A stretch of DNA of 64,000 bases from Adiantum capillus-veneris. Taxonomy: Eukaryota; Streptophyta; Polypodiopsida; Polypodiales; Pteridaceae. Below are positions 63,735 through 64,000 of this stretch, in pieces. Under the pieces are notes generated by a model, which saw only the letters and a list, made by a program, of their open reading frames with translations, was not told the DNA's origin and did not search any database. The stretch spans positions 95,841,882-95,905,881 of the forward strand of contig CM043971.1 in NCBI GenBank assembly GCA_014529385.2. Direction: 5' to 3'. How positions within the stretch are numbered: the stretch's first letter is position 1; each line of letters opens with the position of its first letter. Both the position numbers and the translations under genes were made by a program.

Positions 63735-63746
63735 TGGTATCAGAGC
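63735..63746 (+). other. Copia-4 primer binding site (initiator Met tRNA type)
   Basis: TGGTATCAGAGC, two bases after the LTR. Confidence 0.95.
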
Positions 63747-63805
63747 AAGGTTTGCTCGTAGCTAAATTATCTCAAGGAAAGGATTCCTTGAATTGAGTGG
63801 GCGTT

Positions 63806-64000
63806 ATGGCGGAGGAAGGGAAGCTCAAGATTGAGAAGTTCAACGGAAAAAACTACCAACATTGGAAGATGCAGATTGAAGACTATCTCTACCAGAAGGA
63901 CCTCTATTTGCCACTAGGCGGTCTTGCGAAGAAGCCCGCAACAATGGCAGATGAAGCATGGATTGTCCTTGATCAAAAGGCACTGGGAACAATCCGGTTA
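63806..64000 (+). CDS. Copia-4 gag, N-terminal part
   Basis: From the ATG at 63806 (Met-Ala-Glu-Glu-Gly-Lys) 65 codons are open to the window edge. The Phe-Asn-Gly-Lys-Asn-Tyr-x2-Trp-Lys motif is typical of Copia gag, which builds the virus-like particle. The rest lies outside the window. Confidence 0.9.
   Translation, partial: MAEEGKLKIEKFNGKNYQHWKMQIEDYLYQKDLYLPLGGLAKKPATMADEAWIVLDQKALGTIRL

Larger units (their letters stand above)
63001..64000 (+). mobile_element. Copia-4: 5' end of a Ty1/Copia element (open to the window edge)
   Basis: LTR, primer site and gag start in order on the + strand, with no stop or frame break up to 64000. The element inserted into the palindrome-rich flank of Gypsy-A copy 2; the 5 bases before the LTR are TTTTG. 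Confidence 0.85.

Noticed and set aside
1-64000. tRNA, rRNA, snRNA or riboswitch genes.
   Set aside because: I looked for tRNA-like B boxes, rRNA signatures and conserved snRNA cores and saw none. The TGGTATCAGAGC sites are retroelement primer sites, not tRNA genes.

Overview
This window looks like nuclear DNA from a large, repeat-rich land-plant genome. The evidence is four Ty1/Copia and at least three Ty3/Gypsy element families with plant-type primer sites, a relic of a plant PLS-type PPR gene, exon-intron relics with GT/AG boundaries, and long AT-rich non-coding stretches. The style of the PPR relic makes me think of a fern or other seedless plant, but that is an impression and not a demonstrated assignment. 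No rRNA or tRNA gene, CRISPR array, prokaryotic operon or intact ordinary host gene was recognised.

Layout. 0.45-7.3 kb: a decayed, intron-bearing locus on the + strand, split by a minus-strand Copia element (Copia-1, 777-5860, target duplication CTTAT). 7.1-9.6 kb: a degraded acidic reading frame on the minus strand and a 370-bp tandem duplication carrying hairpins. 9.6-11.1 kb: a lone LTR related to the LTR at 46 kb. 11.2-15.1 kb: a minus-strand Gypsy-like relic (LTR, primer site, long leader, degraded ORF). 15.4-19 kb: gene relics, including a second copy of the 0.5-kb exon and a PPR fragment. 20.2-38.2 kb: Gypsy-A copy 1 (+), interrupted by a 246-bp foldback MITE at 25.9 kb and by a complete nested Gypsy-B (27722-36492, target duplication ATGTC). 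38.2-40.3 kb: AT-rich, probable 3' LTR of Gypsy-A. 40.3-43.4 kb: 3' half of Copia-2 (-). 43.4-48.0 kb: 3' half of Gypsy-C (+) with a dual RNase H and its 3' LTR. 48.7-53.1 kb: 5' half of Copia-3 (-). 53.1-55.2 kb: a 190-bp satellite. 55.5-56.7 kb: a transposase-like relic (-). 57.2-63.0 kb: Gypsy-A copy 2 (-), lacking RT and integrase. 63.0-64.0 kb: 5' end of Copia-4 (+), its gag open to the window edge.

The most unusual signals are non-coding. First, 20-bp palindromes sharing the core ATCGCGAT but with two different symmetric flanks recur, often 283 bp apart, at 19.5 kb, 39.6-40.2 kb and 61.8-62.9 kb. All three sites flank Gypsy-A copies, so the palindromes are probably an LTR feature of that family. 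Second, each 190-bp satellite monomer is itself an imperfect palindrome, so the array alternates inverted half-units. Third, a small hairpin with the loop CATTGA recurs in three unrelated contexts. Candidate new protein features are a third ORF after pol in Gypsy-B, a second retropepsin-like domain with a degraded catalytic motif in Gypsy-A, an apparent duplication of the integrase zinc-binding module in Gypsy-A, and two transposase-like relics that I cannot assign to a named superfamily.
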